NCBI RefSeq assembly: GCF_029428875.1 | Contig: NZ_JAJSOO010000001.1 | Location: 6,172,501-6,236,500 of the forward strand | Direction of reading: 5' to 3' | Length of the DNA stretch: 64,000 nt | Source of the DNA: Streptomyces sp. JH34 | GTDB taxonomy: Bacteria; Actinomycetota; Actinomycetes; Streptomycetales; Streptomycetaceae | In this document: piece by piece, positions 21,783 to 30,354 of the stretch | How positions within the stretch are numbered: the first letter of the stretch is position 1 | Layout: each line of letters opens with the position of its first letter | Made by a program: the position numbers and the translations under genes | The notes under the pieces: model-generated | Seen by the model: only the letters and a program-made list of their open reading frames with translations | The model's database searches: none | What the model was told of the DNA's origin: nothing

Positions 21783-24008
21783 CTAACCGCTGTTTGCTCC
21801 GTTTTCCGCCGCTTCGCGGATGCGGTCGGCGAGTTGCGGGGGCATCGGTTCGTGCCGGGCGTACGCCCGGTCGAAGCGTCCGGTGCCGTGCGTCATCGAG
21901 CGGAGGTCGACCGTGTACCTGCCGATCTCGATCTCCGGCACCTCCGCGCGTACGAGCGTCCGCTCCCCGGATTCCTGTTCGGTGCCGACGACCCGGCCCC
22001 GTCGCCCCGCGAGGTCGCTCATGACGGCCCCCACGTAGTCGTCGGGAACGAGGACGCCGACCTCCGCGACGGGTTCGAGGAGCTGGATACGGGTGTCCGC
22101 CGCGGCTTCCCGCAGCGCCAGCGCGCCCGCCGTCTGGAAGGCGGCGTCGGAGGAGTCCACCGAGTGAGCCTTCCCGTCGAGCAGGGTGACGCGCACATCG
22201 ACGAGCGGGTGCCCCGCGGCGACCCCGCGGGCCGCCTGGCCGCGTACGCCCTTCTCCACGGACGCGACGAACTGCCGCGGCACCGAGCCGCCGACCACCT
22301 TGTCGACGAACTCGATGCCCGTGCCCGGCGGCAGCGGCTCCACCTCGATCTCGCAGACGGCGTACTGGCCGTGGCCACCGGACTGCTTGACGTGCCGGCC
22401 CCGCCCGGCGGTCCGGGAGGCGAAGGTCTCGCGCAGCGGCACGCGGTGGGGTTCGGCGTCGACCTGGACGCCGTACCGGCTGCGCAGGCGCTCCAGAGCC
22501 ACCTCGGTGTGCGCCTCGCCCATGCACCACAGGACGACCTGACGGGTGTCCTGGTTCTGCTCCAGGCGCATCGTCGGGTCCTCGGCGACCAGGCGCGCCA
22601 GACCCTGCGAGAGCCTGTCCTCGTCGGCCTTGCCGTGGGCCCGGACCGCCAGCGGGAGCAGAGGGTCGGGCATGGTCCACGGCTCCATCAGCAGCGGGTC
22701 GCCGTCCTCCGAGAGGGTGTCCCCGGTCTCCGCCTCGCCGAGCTTGGAGACGCAGGCCAGGTCGCCCGCGACACAGCTGTCCAGGGGGCGCTGCTGTTTG
22801 CCGAAGGGCGAGGAGAGTGCGCCGACGCGGACCTCGGCCTCGTGGTCCGGGCGGGTCCGGCCGCCGGGCTCGGCGAGGCCGTGGCCGCACACGTGCACGG
22901 TGGCGTCGGGGCGCAGGGTGCCGGAGAAGACGCGGACGAGGGAGATCCGGCCGACGTAGGGGTCGGAGGAGGTCTTCACGACCTCGGCGAGCAGGGGCGC
23001 CGCCGGATCGCAGACCGGTACGGGGCGCGGGGAGCCGTCCGGAGCGGTGACGGCGGGAAGGACTCGTTCCTCGGGGGAGGGGAAGCCGCGGCTGATCAGG
23101 TCGAGGATCTCCACGGTCCCGATGCCCTGACGCGCGCCTTCGGGCGCGGGCGCGGCGGCGAGGACGGGGTGGAAGGTGCCGCGCGCGACGGCTCGCTCCA
23201 GGTCGTCGACGAGGGTCGCGACGTCGATGTCGCCGCCGGAGAGGTAGCGGTCCATCAGGGTCTCGTCCTCGCTCTCCGCGATGACCCCCTCGATGAGCCG
23301 GTCACGTGCCTCCCGCAGGGGGCCGCGCTGCTCGGCCGAGGGCGGTTCCTCCCGCCGTTCCCCCGAGGAGTAGTCGAAGATCCGCCGGGTGAGGAGCCCG
23401 GTGAGTCCGGTGAGCGGGGCGTGCCCGTCAGGGCCCTCGGGCCCCAGTACGGGCACGTGGAGGGGGAGCACGGCGTCCGGGTCGTCGTGTCCGAGGATCC
23501 GGCCGCAGATCCGGGTCAGCTCGTCGAAGGGCGTGCGCGCGGTGTCCAGGTGCGTCACGACGACGGCCCGTGGCATTCCGACGGCCGCGCACTCCTCCCA
23601 GAGCGCCCGGGTGGTGCCCGCCACCGCGTCGGCCTCCTGGGCTGCCGAGACGACGAAGAGGGCGGCGTCCGCCGCGCGCAGACCGGCCCTGAGCTCCCCG
23701 ACGAAGTCCGCGTAGCCGGGGGTGTCCAGCAGATTGATCCTGCAGCCGTCCCAGTCGACGGGGACCAGCGAGAGCTGCACGGAACGCCGTCGGCGCCGTT
23801 CGATCTCGTCGTGGTCGGAGACGGTGGCGCCGTCCTCGACCCGGCCGGCCCGGTTCAGGGCCCCGGCGGTCAGTGCCAGCGCCTCGACCAGAGTGGTCTT
23901 GCCCGAGCCGCTGTGGCCGACCAGCGCGACGTTCCGTACGGAAGCGGGCCGGCCGGCCGTCACCGCCCTGCCGGCGGCCCCGGTGTGCGTGTGTGTCCTG
24001 TCGCCCAT
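21783..24008 (-). CDS. Elongation factor G-like GTPase (EF-G2 type)
   Basis: This 741-residue translational GTPase has G1 GHSGSGKTT, G3 DTPGYADF, and the G4 position as THLD instead of NKMD. Domains II to V follow in the usual order, including ALxLREAAADTRIQLLEP and the domain V segment. The altered G4 motif and lower similarity set it apart from the canonical fusA, which normally sits with rpsL/rpsG elsewhere. These EF-G-like paralogues are common in actinobacteria, and their role (ribosome recycling, stress or none of these) is unsettled. It starts with ATG at 24008 after GGGAGGCAC. It is divergent from the pgsA operon across 270 bases. Confidence 0.9.
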   Translation of the reverse strand: MGDRTHTHTGAAGRAVTAGRPASVRNVALVGHSGSGKTTLVEALALTAGALNRAGRVEDGATVSDHDEIERRRRRSVQLSLVPVDWDGCRINLLDTPGYADFVGELRAGLRAADAALFVVSAAQEADAVAGTTRALWEECAAVGMPRAVVVTHLDTARTPFDELTRICGRILGHDDPDAVLPLHVPVLGPEGPDGHAPLTGLTGLLTRRIFDYSSGERREEPPSAEQRGPLREARDRLIEGVIAESEDETLMDRYLSGGDIDVATLVDDLERAVARGTFHPVLAAAPAPEGARQGIGTVEILDLISRGFPSPEERVLPAVTAPDGSPRPVPVCDPAAPLLAEVVKTSSDPYVGRISLVRVFSGTLRPDATVHVCGHGLAEPGGRTRPDHEAEVRVGALSSPFGKQQRPLDSCVAGDLACVSKLGEAETGDTLSEDGDPLLMEPWTMPDPLLPLAVRAHGKADEDRLSQGLARLVAEDPTMRLEQNQDTRQVVLWCMGEAHTEVALERLRSRYGVQVDAEPHRVPLRETFASRTAGRGRHVKQSGGHGQYAVCEIEVEPLPPGTGIEFVDKVVGGSVPRQFVASVEKGVRGQAARGVAAGHPLVDVRVTLLDGKAHSVDSSDAAFQTAGALALREAAADTRIQLLEPVAEVGVLVPDDYVGAVMSDLAGRRGRVVGTEQESGERTLVRAEVPEIEIGRYTVDLRSMTHGTGRFDRAYARHEPMPPQLADRIREAAENGANSG

Positions 24009-24279
24009 GATGGCGTGCCTCCCGATCGGTGGCGCGGTGCCGCGGAACTGGGGAGTGGAAGCACGGGCGTACGGGAGCGCGGCGGCTTCGGCGACGCCCG
24101 CGGTCCTTCGAGCGTTGCACCCGTACCCGACGCCGTCCATACGTCGCGCGCCGCGGGGCATGACTTCCGGGACAACAGACGGGACGGGGTGCCCCGCCGG
24201 TGCCGGGCACGGCTCGTGACTACGATGGGCCAGCCGGTGGCCGAAGGGGCCGCGGCGCCCACCGAACCTCGGGAAGGCC

Positions 24280-24948
24280 ATGCTGAACAAGTACGCGCGT
24301 GCATTTTTTACGCGTGTCCTCACACCGTTCGCCGCTCTGCTGCTCCGCCTCGGGGTCAGCCCCGACGCGGTCACCCTCGTCGGCACGGCCGGAGTGATGG
24401 CAGGTGCGCTGGTCTTCTTCCCGATGGGGGAGTTCTTCTGGGGCACGATCGTGATCACGGTCTTCGTCTTCTCGGACCTCGTCGACGGCAACATGGCCCG
24501 CCAGGCGGGCATCTCCAGCCGGTGGGGCGCGTTCCTCGACTCGACGCTCGACCGGGTGGCGGACGGGGCGATCTTCGCCGGGTTCGCGCTCTGGTACGCG
24601 GGCAGCGGCGACGACGACGCGCTGTGCGCGGTCGCGATCTTCTGCCTGGCCAGCGGCCAGGTGGTCTCGTACACGAAGGCGAGGGGTGAGTCGATCGGCC
24701 TGCCCGTCGCGGTGAACGGACTGGTGGAGCGCGCGGAGCGACTCGTGATCTCCCTGGTCGCGGCGGGCCTCGCCGGTCTGCACGGCTTCGGGGTCCCGGG
24801 AATCCAGGTCCTGCTGCCCATCGCGCTGTGGATCGTCGCCGTGGGCAGCCTGGTGACGCTGATCCAGCGGGTGGTGACCGTACGCAGGGAGTCGGCCGAG
24901 GCGGACGCCGCGGCCGCCGCCCAGGGCGGGAGCGGGGCCGCGCAGTGA
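24280..24948 (+). CDS. pgsA: Phosphatidylinositol phosphate synthase (CDP-alcohol phosphatidyltransferase)
   Basis: The product is 222 residues with about six membrane helices. The CDP-alcohol phosphatidyltransferase signature is complete in DLVDGNMARQAGISSRWGAF: Asp66, Asp69, Gly70, Arg74, Gly83, Asp87 and Asp91, the metal and CDP-diacylglycerol ligands. In actinobacteria the member next to the acyltransferase and pimA genes makes phosphatidylinositol phosphate from CDP-diacylglycerol and inositol phosphate, the first step to PI and PIMs. It starts with ATG 24280, and its TGA overlaps the following GTG in GTGA, so the three genes are translationally coupled. The name pgsA is the traditional one; PG phosphate synthase activity is less likely in this context. 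Confidence 0.9.
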   Translation: MLNKYARAFFTRVLTPFAALLLRLGVSPDAVTLVGTAGVMAGALVFFPMGEFFWGTIVITVFVFSDLVDGNMARQAGISSRWGAFLDSTLDRVADGAIFAGFALWYAGSGDDDALCAVAIFCLASGQVVSYTKARGESIGLPVAVNGLVERAERLVISLVAAGLAGLHGFGVPGIQVLLPIALWIVAVGSLVTLIQRVVTVRRESAEADAAAAAQGGSGAAQ

Positions 24949-25868
24949 GCGGAACCCGGTCCGACCTGAAGGGACGCCTGACGGACGGGCTCTACGGCCT
25001 CGGCTGGGGCGCCGTCAAGAAGCTCCCCGAGCCCGCCGCCGCCGCGCTCTTCCGCAACCTGGCCGACCAGGTGTGGAGGCGGCGCGGCAAGTCCGTGCTC
25101 CGGCTGGAGTCCAACCTCGCCCGGGTGGTGCCCGACGCGGACGCCGCCCGGCTCGCCGAGCTGTCGAAGGCCGGCATGCGCTCGTACATGCGCTACTGGA
25201 TGGAGTCCTTCCGGCTGCCGACCTGGAGTCCGGAGCGGATCAAGGCGTCCATCGACGTCCGGGACGCGCACCGCCTCACGGAAGGACTGGACGCGGGCCG
25301 GGGCGTCGTCCTGGCGCTGCCGCACCTCGGGAACTGGGACCTGGCGGGCGCGTGGGTCACCACCGACCTGAAGGTGCCGTTCACGACGGTCGCCGAGCGG
25401 CTCGAGCCGGAAACCCTCTACGACCGCTTCGTGGCCTACCGCCAGGGGCTCGGCATGGAGGTCCTCCCGCACAGCGGAGGGGCCGCGTTCGGAACCCTGT
25501 CCCGGCGGTTGCGCGCGGGCGGGCTGGTCTGCCTCGTCGCCGACCGCGACCTGTCGGCCTCCGGCGTCGAGGTGGACTTCTTCGGCGCCACGGCACGCAT
25601 GCCGGCGGGGCCCGCCCTGCTGGCCCAGCAGACCGGCGCCCTGCTGCTGCCCGTCACCCTCTGGTACGACGGCACCCCCGTCATGGGGGCGCGGGTCCAT
25701 CCACCCGTTCCCGTGCCGGAGACAGGCACACGCGCCGAGAAGACGTCCTCCATGACACAGGCGCTGGCCGATGCCTTCGCCACCGGGATCGCCGAGCATC
25801 CGGAGGACTGGCACATGCTGCAGCGGCTCTGGCTCGCCGATCTGGACCCCCAGGGGGAAGCTCCGTGA
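24945..25868 (+). CDS. Phosphatidylinositol mannoside acyltransferase (PatA-like, lysophospholipid acyltransferase family)
   Basis: The product is 307 residues starting with GTG 24945 inside the four-base overlap with pgsA. The fold is the HtrB/LpxL-type lysophospholipid acyltransferase: the catalytic pattern H-x4-D appears as LPHLGNWDLAG, followed by VAERLEPETLYDRFVAYR and VCLVADRDLSASGVEVDFFG, which carries the second conserved region. In mycobacteria PatA adds palmitate to the mannose of PIM1 and PIM2 on the cytoplasmic face. The gene order pgsA-acyltransferase-pimA is the standard actinobacterial PIM cluster, which makes the same role likely here. All expected residues are present and the length is normal. 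Confidence 0.88.
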   Translation: MSGTRSDLKGRLTDGLYGLGWGAVKKLPEPAAAALFRNLADQVWRRRGKSVLRLESNLARVVPDADAARLAELSKAGMRSYMRYWMESFRLPTWSPERIKASIDVRDAHRLTEGLDAGRGVVLALPHLGNWDLAGAWVTTDLKVPFTTVAERLEPETLYDRFVAYRQGLGMEVLPHSGGAAFGTLSRRLRAGGLVCLVADRDLSASGVEVDFFGATARMPAGPALLAQQTGALLLPVTLWYDGTPVMGARVHPPVPVPETGTRAEKTSSMTQALADAFATGIAEHPEDWHMLQRLWLADLDPQGEAP

Positions 25869-27025
25869 AGATCGGCATCGTCTGCCCGTACTCCTGGGAC
25901 GTCCCGGGCGGCGTGCAGTTCCACATCCGTGACCTGGCGGAACACCTGATCCGCCTCGGTCACGACGTCTCGGTGCTCGCCCCCGCCGACGAGGAGACGC
26001 CGCTCCCGCCGTACGTCGTCTCCGCCGGCCGCGCCGTGCCCGTCCCGTACAACGGCTCGGTCGCCCGGCTGAACTTCGGGTTCCTGTCCGCCGCACGTGT
26101 CCGGCGCTGGCTGAACGACGGCACCTTCGACGTCATCCACATCCACGAGCCCGCCGCGCCCTCGCTGGGCCTGCTCACCTGCTGGGCGGCGCAGGGGCCG
26201 ATCGTGGCCACCTTCCACACGTCCAACCCGCGTTCCAGGGCCATGATCGCGGCGTACCCGATCCTCCAGCCCGCACTGGAGAAGATCAGCGCGCGGATCG
26301 CGGTGAGCGAGTACGCGCGGCGGACACTCGTCGAGCACCTCGGTGGCGACGCCGTGGTCATCCCCAACGGGGTCGACGTGGGCTTCTTCGCGCGGGCCGA
26401 GCCCAAGGCCGAGTGGCAGGGCGGGACGCTCGGCTTCATAGGGCGCATCGACGAACCGCGCAAGGGGCTGCCCGTCCTGATGAAGGCACTTCCCGCGATC
26501 CTCGCCGCCCGCCCGGAGACCAGACTCCTTGTCGCCGGACGCGGTGACGAGGAGGAGGCCGTCGCCTCGCTGCCGCAGGAGATGCGCTCGCGCGTCGAGT
26601 TCCTCGGCATGGTGAGCGACGAGGACAAGGCACGGCTGCTGCGCAGCGTCGACGTGTACGTCGCGCCGAACACCGGTGGGGAGAGCTTCGGCATCATCCT
26701 GGTCGAGGCGCTGTCGGCGGGAGCGCCCGTCCTCGCCAGCGACCTGGACGCGTTCGCGCAGGTGCTCGACCAGGGGGCCGCGGGCGACCTGTTCGCCAAC
26801 GAGGACGCGGACGCGCTGGCCGCGGCCGCGATCCGGCTGCTGGGAGACCAGGAGCGGCGCGAGGGTCTGCGGGAACGCGGCAGCGCGCACGTGCGCCGCT
26901 TCGACTGGACGACGGTCGGCGCGGACATCCTGTCGGTGTACGAGACGGTGACGGACGGGGCGGCGGCCGTGGACACCGACGAACGCACAGGCCTCCGCGC
27001 GCGCTTCGGCCTCGCGAGGGACTGA
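25865..27025 (+). CDS. pimA: Phosphatidyl-myo-inositol mannosyltransferase (PimA-like, GT4)
   Basis: This 386-residue GT-B glycosyltransferase transfers mannose from GDP-mannose to phosphatidylinositol, the entry step of PIM synthesis. The N-terminal Rossmann domain starts MKIGIVCPYSWDVPGGVQFHIRDL with the acceptor loop PGGVQ. The C-terminal domain shows GFIGRIDEPRKGLPVLMKAL and the GT4 E-x7-E motif in ESFGIILVEAL, which binds the sugar nucleotide. It starts with GTG 25865 in GTGA, overlapping the acyltransferase stop. The last 30 residues are a disordered, charged tail. It is the third gene of the coupled cluster. S. coelicolor makes PIMs, so the assignment fits. Confidence 0.9.
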   Translation: MKIGIVCPYSWDVPGGVQFHIRDLAEHLIRLGHDVSVLAPADEETPLPPYVVSAGRAVPVPYNGSVARLNFGFLSAARVRRWLNDGTFDVIHIHEPAAPSLGLLTCWAAQGPIVATFHTSNPRSRAMIAAYPILQPALEKISARIAVSEYARRTLVEHLGGDAVVIPNGVDVGFFARAEPKAEWQGGTLGFIGRIDEPRKGLPVLMKALPAILAARPETRLLVAGRGDEEEAVASLPQEMRSRVEFLGMVSDEDKARLLRSVDVYVAPNTGGESFGIILVEALSAGAPVLASDLDAFAQVLDQGAAGDLFANEDADALAAAAIRLLGDQERREGLRERGSAHVRRFDWTTVGADILSVYETVTDGAAAVDTDERTGLRARFGLARD

Positions 27026-27125
27026 GCGGGCCCCGCCCGGCCCGTGGCGCGGGTCCGGGTGGCAGGCGGGCCCGGCCCGTACCGGCGGGTCCGCACCGCA
27101 GCCACCGACGGTAGCCTTGCCGCCC

Positions 27126-27671
27126 GTGATCGAAATCCTCATCTGGACCGTCGTCGCGCTCTTCGCGATCGGCCTGTACCTCAGCTGGACCGCCGGACGG
27201 CTCGACCGGCTCCACGCCCGTATCGACGCGGCCCGGGCGGCGCTCGACGCCCAGTTGTTGCGCCGCGCGTCGGTCACCCAGGAACTGGCCACGTCCGGGG
27301 TCCTGGACCCCGCCGCGTCGATCGTGCTGTACGAGGCGGCGCACGCCGCGCGGCAGGCCGAGGAGGAGCAGCGCGAGGTCGCCGAGAGCGAGCTGAGCAC
27401 CGCCCTGCGGGCCGTCTTCGGCGAGGCGGCACAGGTCGACGCGGTGAAGGAGTTCCCGGGGGGCGAGGACGCGGCCGGGGAACTGGCCGCCGCCGTACGC
27501 CGGGTACCGATGGCGCGCCGCTTCCACAACGACGCGGTGCGGGCCGCCCGCGCGCTGCGCAGGCACCGGACGGTGCGACTGCTCCGGCTCGCCGGCCACG
27601 CGCCGTTCCCGCTCGCCTTCGAGATGGACGACGAGCCGCCGGTGGCCCTGGCGGACCGGCCCGGCAGCTGA
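27126..27671 (+). CDS. Membrane-anchored protein, distant LemA-like
   Basis: The product is 181 residues starting with GTG 27126 (a TTG three codons earlier is an alternative). One N-terminal helix (IEILIWTVVALFAIGLYLSW) is followed by a helical region RLDRLHARIDAARAALDAQLLRRA resembling the repeated element of LemA proteins, although the rest is not clearly LemA. The remainder is cytoplasmic, Ala- and Glu-rich helix, ending in a charged tail. It lies 100 bases after pimA in the same direction and 194 bases before pdxS. It is conserved between these genes in streptomycetes as far as I recall. No function is known. Confidence 0.7.
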   Translation: MIEILIWTVVALFAIGLYLSWTAGRLDRLHARIDAARAALDAQLLRRASVTQELATSGVLDPAASIVLYEAAHAARQAEEEQREVAESELSTALRAVFGEAAQVDAVKEFPGGEDAAGELAAAVRRVPMARRFHNDAVRAARALRRHRTVRLLRLAGHAPFPLAFEMDDEPPVALADRPGS

Positions 27672-27865
27672 CGGCCGGCGACGGACAGGCGCACCGACTG
27701 TGGGCGGACCGGCCCCGGCAGAGGGGTGATCCGGCCGCCCGCGGCCCCCGGGACGTACGGACCGGTCCACGGGGTGTTCATTGGCCCTTGCTGTGGACTG
27801 CTCCCGGGGCGTTTGCTCGGAGACGCAGCACCCCGTTGTCTTCTCCACCCCAGTGAGGTCGATCC

Positions 27866-28786
27866 GTGTCCACGCTTCCCAGCACCCCGCAGTCCGCCGA
27901 GACCCCGGCCACCGGCACCGCCCGAGTCAAGCGCGGCATGGCCGAGCAGCTCAAGGGCGGCGTGATCATGGACGTCGTCGACGCCGAGCAGGCGAAGATC
28001 GCCGAGGACGCGGGCGCCGTGGCCGTCATGGCCCTGGAGCGGGTCCCGGCCGACATCCGCAAGGACGGCGGCGTGGCCCGGATGTCGGACCCGAACATGA
28101 TCGAGGAGATCATCGGGGCCGTCTCCATCCCCGTCATGGCCAAGTCCCGCATCGGCCACTTCGTCGAGGCCCAGGTCCTCCAGTCCCTCGGCGTCGACTA
28201 CATCGACGAGTCCGAGGTGCTCACCCCGGCCGACGAGGTGAACCACAGCGACAAGTTCGCCTTCACCACCCCGTTCGTCTGCGGCGCCACCAACCTGGGC
28301 GAGGCCCTGCGCCGGATCGCCGAGGGCGCCGCGATGATCCGCTCCAAGGGCGAGGCGGGCACGGGCAACGTCGTCGAGGCCGTGCGCCACCTCCGCCAGA
28401 TCAAGAACGAGATCGCCCGGCTGCGCGGCTACGACAACAACGAGCTGTACGCCGCCGCCAAGGAGCTCCGCGCCCCCTACGAGCTGGTCAAGGAGGTCTC
28501 CGAGCTCGGCCGGCTGCCCGTCGTGCTGTTCTCGGCCGGTGGCGTGGCCACCCCGGCGGACGCGGCCCTGATGCGTCAGCTCGGCGCCGAGGGCGTCTTC
28601 GTGGGATCCGGCATCTTCAAGTCCGGCGACCCGGCCAAGCGTGCCGCCGCCATCGTGAAGGCCACCACCTTCTACGACGACCCGAAGGTCATCGCGGACG
28701 CCTCGCGCAACCTGGGCGAGGCCATGGTCGGCATCAACTGCGACACGCTGCCCGAGGGCGAGCGCTACGCCAACCGCGGCTGGTAA
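27866..28786 (+). CDS. pdxS: Pyridoxal 5'-phosphate synthase subunit PdxS
   Basis: This 306-residue (beta/alpha)8 barrel forms dodecamers with PdxT and builds PLP from ribose 5-phosphate, glyceraldehyde 3-phosphate and ammonia. After a 20-residue disordered N-terminus the core starts VKRGMAEQLKGGVIMDVV. The active-site lysine motif is MAKSRIGH (Lys93), and the phosphate loops GEAGTGNVVEAVRH and FSAGGVATPADAALM are intact. It starts with GTG 27866 after AGTGAGGTCGATCC. pdxT follows after only 6 bases, so the pair is an operon. No fault is seen. Confidence 0.98.
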   Translation: MSTLPSTPQSAETPATGTARVKRGMAEQLKGGVIMDVVDAEQAKIAEDAGAVAVMALERVPADIRKDGGVARMSDPNMIEEIIGAVSIPVMAKSRIGHFVEAQVLQSLGVDYIDESEVLTPADEVNHSDKFAFTTPFVCGATNLGEALRRIAEGAAMIRSKGEAGTGNVVEAVRHLRQIKNEIARLRGYDNNELYAAAKELRAPYELVKEVSELGRLPVVLFSAGGVATPADAALMRQLGAEGVFVGSGIFKSGDPAKRAAAIVKATTFYDDPKVIADASRNLGEAMVGINCDTLPEGERYANRGW

Positions 28787-28792
28787 GCACCG

Positions 28793-29425
28793 ATGACCGA
28801 CACCCCTGTCATCGGAGTCCTGGCACTCCAGGGCGACGTGCGGGAACACCTGACCGCCCTGGCCGTGGCGGACGCCCTGGCCAGGCCGGTCAGGCGGCCC
28901 GAGGAGCTCGCCGAGGTCGACGGGCTCGTCATCCCCGGCGGCGAGTCCACCACGATGTCCAAGCTGGCGGTGATCTTCGGGATGCTGGAGCCGCTGCGCG
29001 AGCGGGTCGCCTCGGGGATGCCCGTGTACGGGACCTGCGCCGGGATGATCCTGCTGGCCGACAAGATCCTCAACCCTTCCCCGAGCTCTCGACTCCGTTC
29101 GGGCGGGGGAGACCCCGTGCCCGGCCAGGAGACGGTCGGCGGCATCGACATGATCGTGCGCCGTAACGCTTTCGGGCGGCAGAACGAGTCCTTCGAGGCG
29201 GCCGTCGAGATGGACGCGGTGCCCGGCGGACCCGTCGAGGGCGTCTTCATCCGGGCCCCCTGGGTGGAGTCGGTCGGCGCCCGCGCCGAGGTCCTCGCGG
29301 TGCACGGCGGACATATCGTGGCCGTACGCCAGGGAAACGCGCTGGCGACGTCGTTCCACCCGGAGCTGACCGGGGACCACCGCGTGCACGCGCTCTTCAC
29401 CGACATGGTGCGCGCCGTGGGCTGA
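28793..29425 (+). CDS. pdxT: Pyridoxal 5'-phosphate synthase glutaminase subunit PdxT (carries an in-frame insertion)
   Basis: This 210-residue class I-type glutamine amidotransferase releases ammonia for PdxS. The catalytic triad is complete: Cys82 in YGTCAGM, and His189 and Glu191 in SFHPEL. The glutamine-binding GGESTTMSK is intact. After DKIL (residue 93) the usual family continuation is a short loop into PGQETVGGIDM. Here an extra segment of roughly a dozen residues (about 95-108, PSPSSRLRSGGGDP) separates them. The underlying DNA (29075-29116) looks like an inserted palindromic repeat, not native coding sequence. The segment lies in a loop well away from the triad in sequence, so activity is probably kept. 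It follows pdxS by 6 bases. Confidence 0.95.
   Translation: MTDTPVIGVLALQGDVREHLTALAVADALARPVRRPEELAEVDGLVIPGGESTTMSKLAVIFGMLEPLRERVASGMPVYGTCAGMILLADKILNPSPSSRLRSGGGDPVPGQETVGGIDMIVRRNAFGRQNESFEAAVEMDAVPGGPVEGVFIRAPWVESVGARAEVLAVHGGHIVAVRQGNALATSFHPELTGDHRVHALFTDMVRAVG
29075..29116. repeat. Short palindromic repeat element inserted in frame in pdxT
   Basis: The segment has an imperfect palindrome: CCCCGAGCTCTCGA on the left, and GTTCGGGCGGGGG on the right around CTCC. It ends in CGGGGGAGACCCC, the same 13-base word found at 44882-44894 in an intergenic region. Streptomyces genomes contain many copies of related hairpin elements between genes. Its length is a multiple of three, so the pdxT frame continues. 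Confidence 0.6.
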
Positions 29426-29486
29426 TCCGATCCCGGTAGGATCTCTCGGGTTCGGATCGATTTTGGTGACGCGAAGGAGAAGGCAG

Positions 29487-30239
29487 ATGTCCGGCCACTC
29501 TAAATGGGCTACGACGAAGCACAAGAAGGCCGTGATCGACGCCAAGCGCGGCAAGCTCTTCGCGAAGATGATCAAAAACATCGAGGTCGCGGCCCGTACG
29601 GGTGGCGCCGACGTGTCCGGTAACCCGACCCTCTTCGACGCCATCCAGAAGGCCAAGAAGAGCTCGGTCCCGAACAAGAACATCGACTCGGCGGTCAAGC
29701 GCGGCGCCGGCCTCGAGGCCGGTGGCGCCGACTACGAGACGATCATGTACGAAGGCTACGGCCCGAACGGCGTCGCGGTGCTCATCGAGTGCCTCACCGA
29801 CAACCGCAACCGTGCCGCGTCCGACGTCCGTGTCGCCATGACCCGCAACGGCGGATCGATGGCGGACCCGGGCTCGGTCTCGTACCTGTTCAACCGCAAG
29901 GGCGTCGTGATCGTCCCCAAGGGCGAGCTGTCCGAGGACGACGTGCTCGGTGCCGTGCTCGACGCGGGTGCCGAGGAGGTCAACGACCTCGGTGACACGT
30001 TCGAGGTGCTCAGCGAGGCCACCGACATGGTCGCGGTCCGCACCGCGCTGCAGGAGGCCTCCATCGACTACGACTCGGCCGAGGCCAACTTCGTCCCGAC
30101 CATGCAGGTCGAGCTGGACGAAGAGGGCGCGCGCAAGATCTTCAAGCTGATCGACGCGCTCGAGGACAGCGACGACGTGCAGAACGTCTTCGCCAACTTC
30201 GACGTCTCCGACGAGGTCATGGAGAAGGTCGACGCCTGA
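29487..30239 (+). CDS. yebC: YebC/PmpR family protein
   Basis: The product is 250 residues. The start MSGHSKWATTKHKKAVIDAKRGKLF is the highly conserved YebC opening, followed by TGGADVSGNPTLFDAIQKAKKSSVPNKNID and the acidic C-terminal domain. The family is described as DNA-binding regulators in some bacteria. Recent work assigns members a role in relieving ribosome stalling at proline stretches, so the old name of transcriptional regulator may mislead. ATG 29487 has AAGGAGAAGG before it. It is placed between pdxT and ruvC in the usual actinobacterial order. A strong hairpin follows. Confidence 0.95.
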   Translation: MSGHSKWATTKHKKAVIDAKRGKLFAKMIKNIEVAARTGGADVSGNPTLFDAIQKAKKSSVPNKNIDSAVKRGAGLEAGGADYETIMYEGYGPNGVAVLIECLTDNRNRAASDVRVAMTRNGGSMADPGSVSYLFNRKGVVIVPKGELSEDDVLGAVLDAGAEEVNDLGDTFEVLSEATDMVAVRTALQEASIDYDSAEANFVPTMQVELDEEGARKIFKLIDALEDSDDVQNVFANFDVSDEVMEKVDA

Positions 30240-30255
30240 GAACGGCGCGTCACAC

Positions 30256-30291
30256 CGACGGGCCGACGGGACACACCCCGTCGGCCCGTCG
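30256..30291 (+). terminator. Terminator after yebC
   Basis: A 15-bp perfect stem (30256-30270 with 30277-30291) has the loop ACACAC, 16 bases after the stop. The sequence then continues GCGTTGTCGG. It separates yebC from ruvC. Confidence 0.85.
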
Positions 30292-30354
30292 CGTTGTCGG
30301 TGGGACCCGATAGCCTGCGGGAACAGGTGACCGAGTGGCGGAGGGGGCCCTTTC

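Noticed and set aside
29041..29120. pdxT as a frameshifted pseudogene
   Set aside because: The frame is kept on both sides of the insert, the catalytic triad is present, and the C-terminus matches the family.
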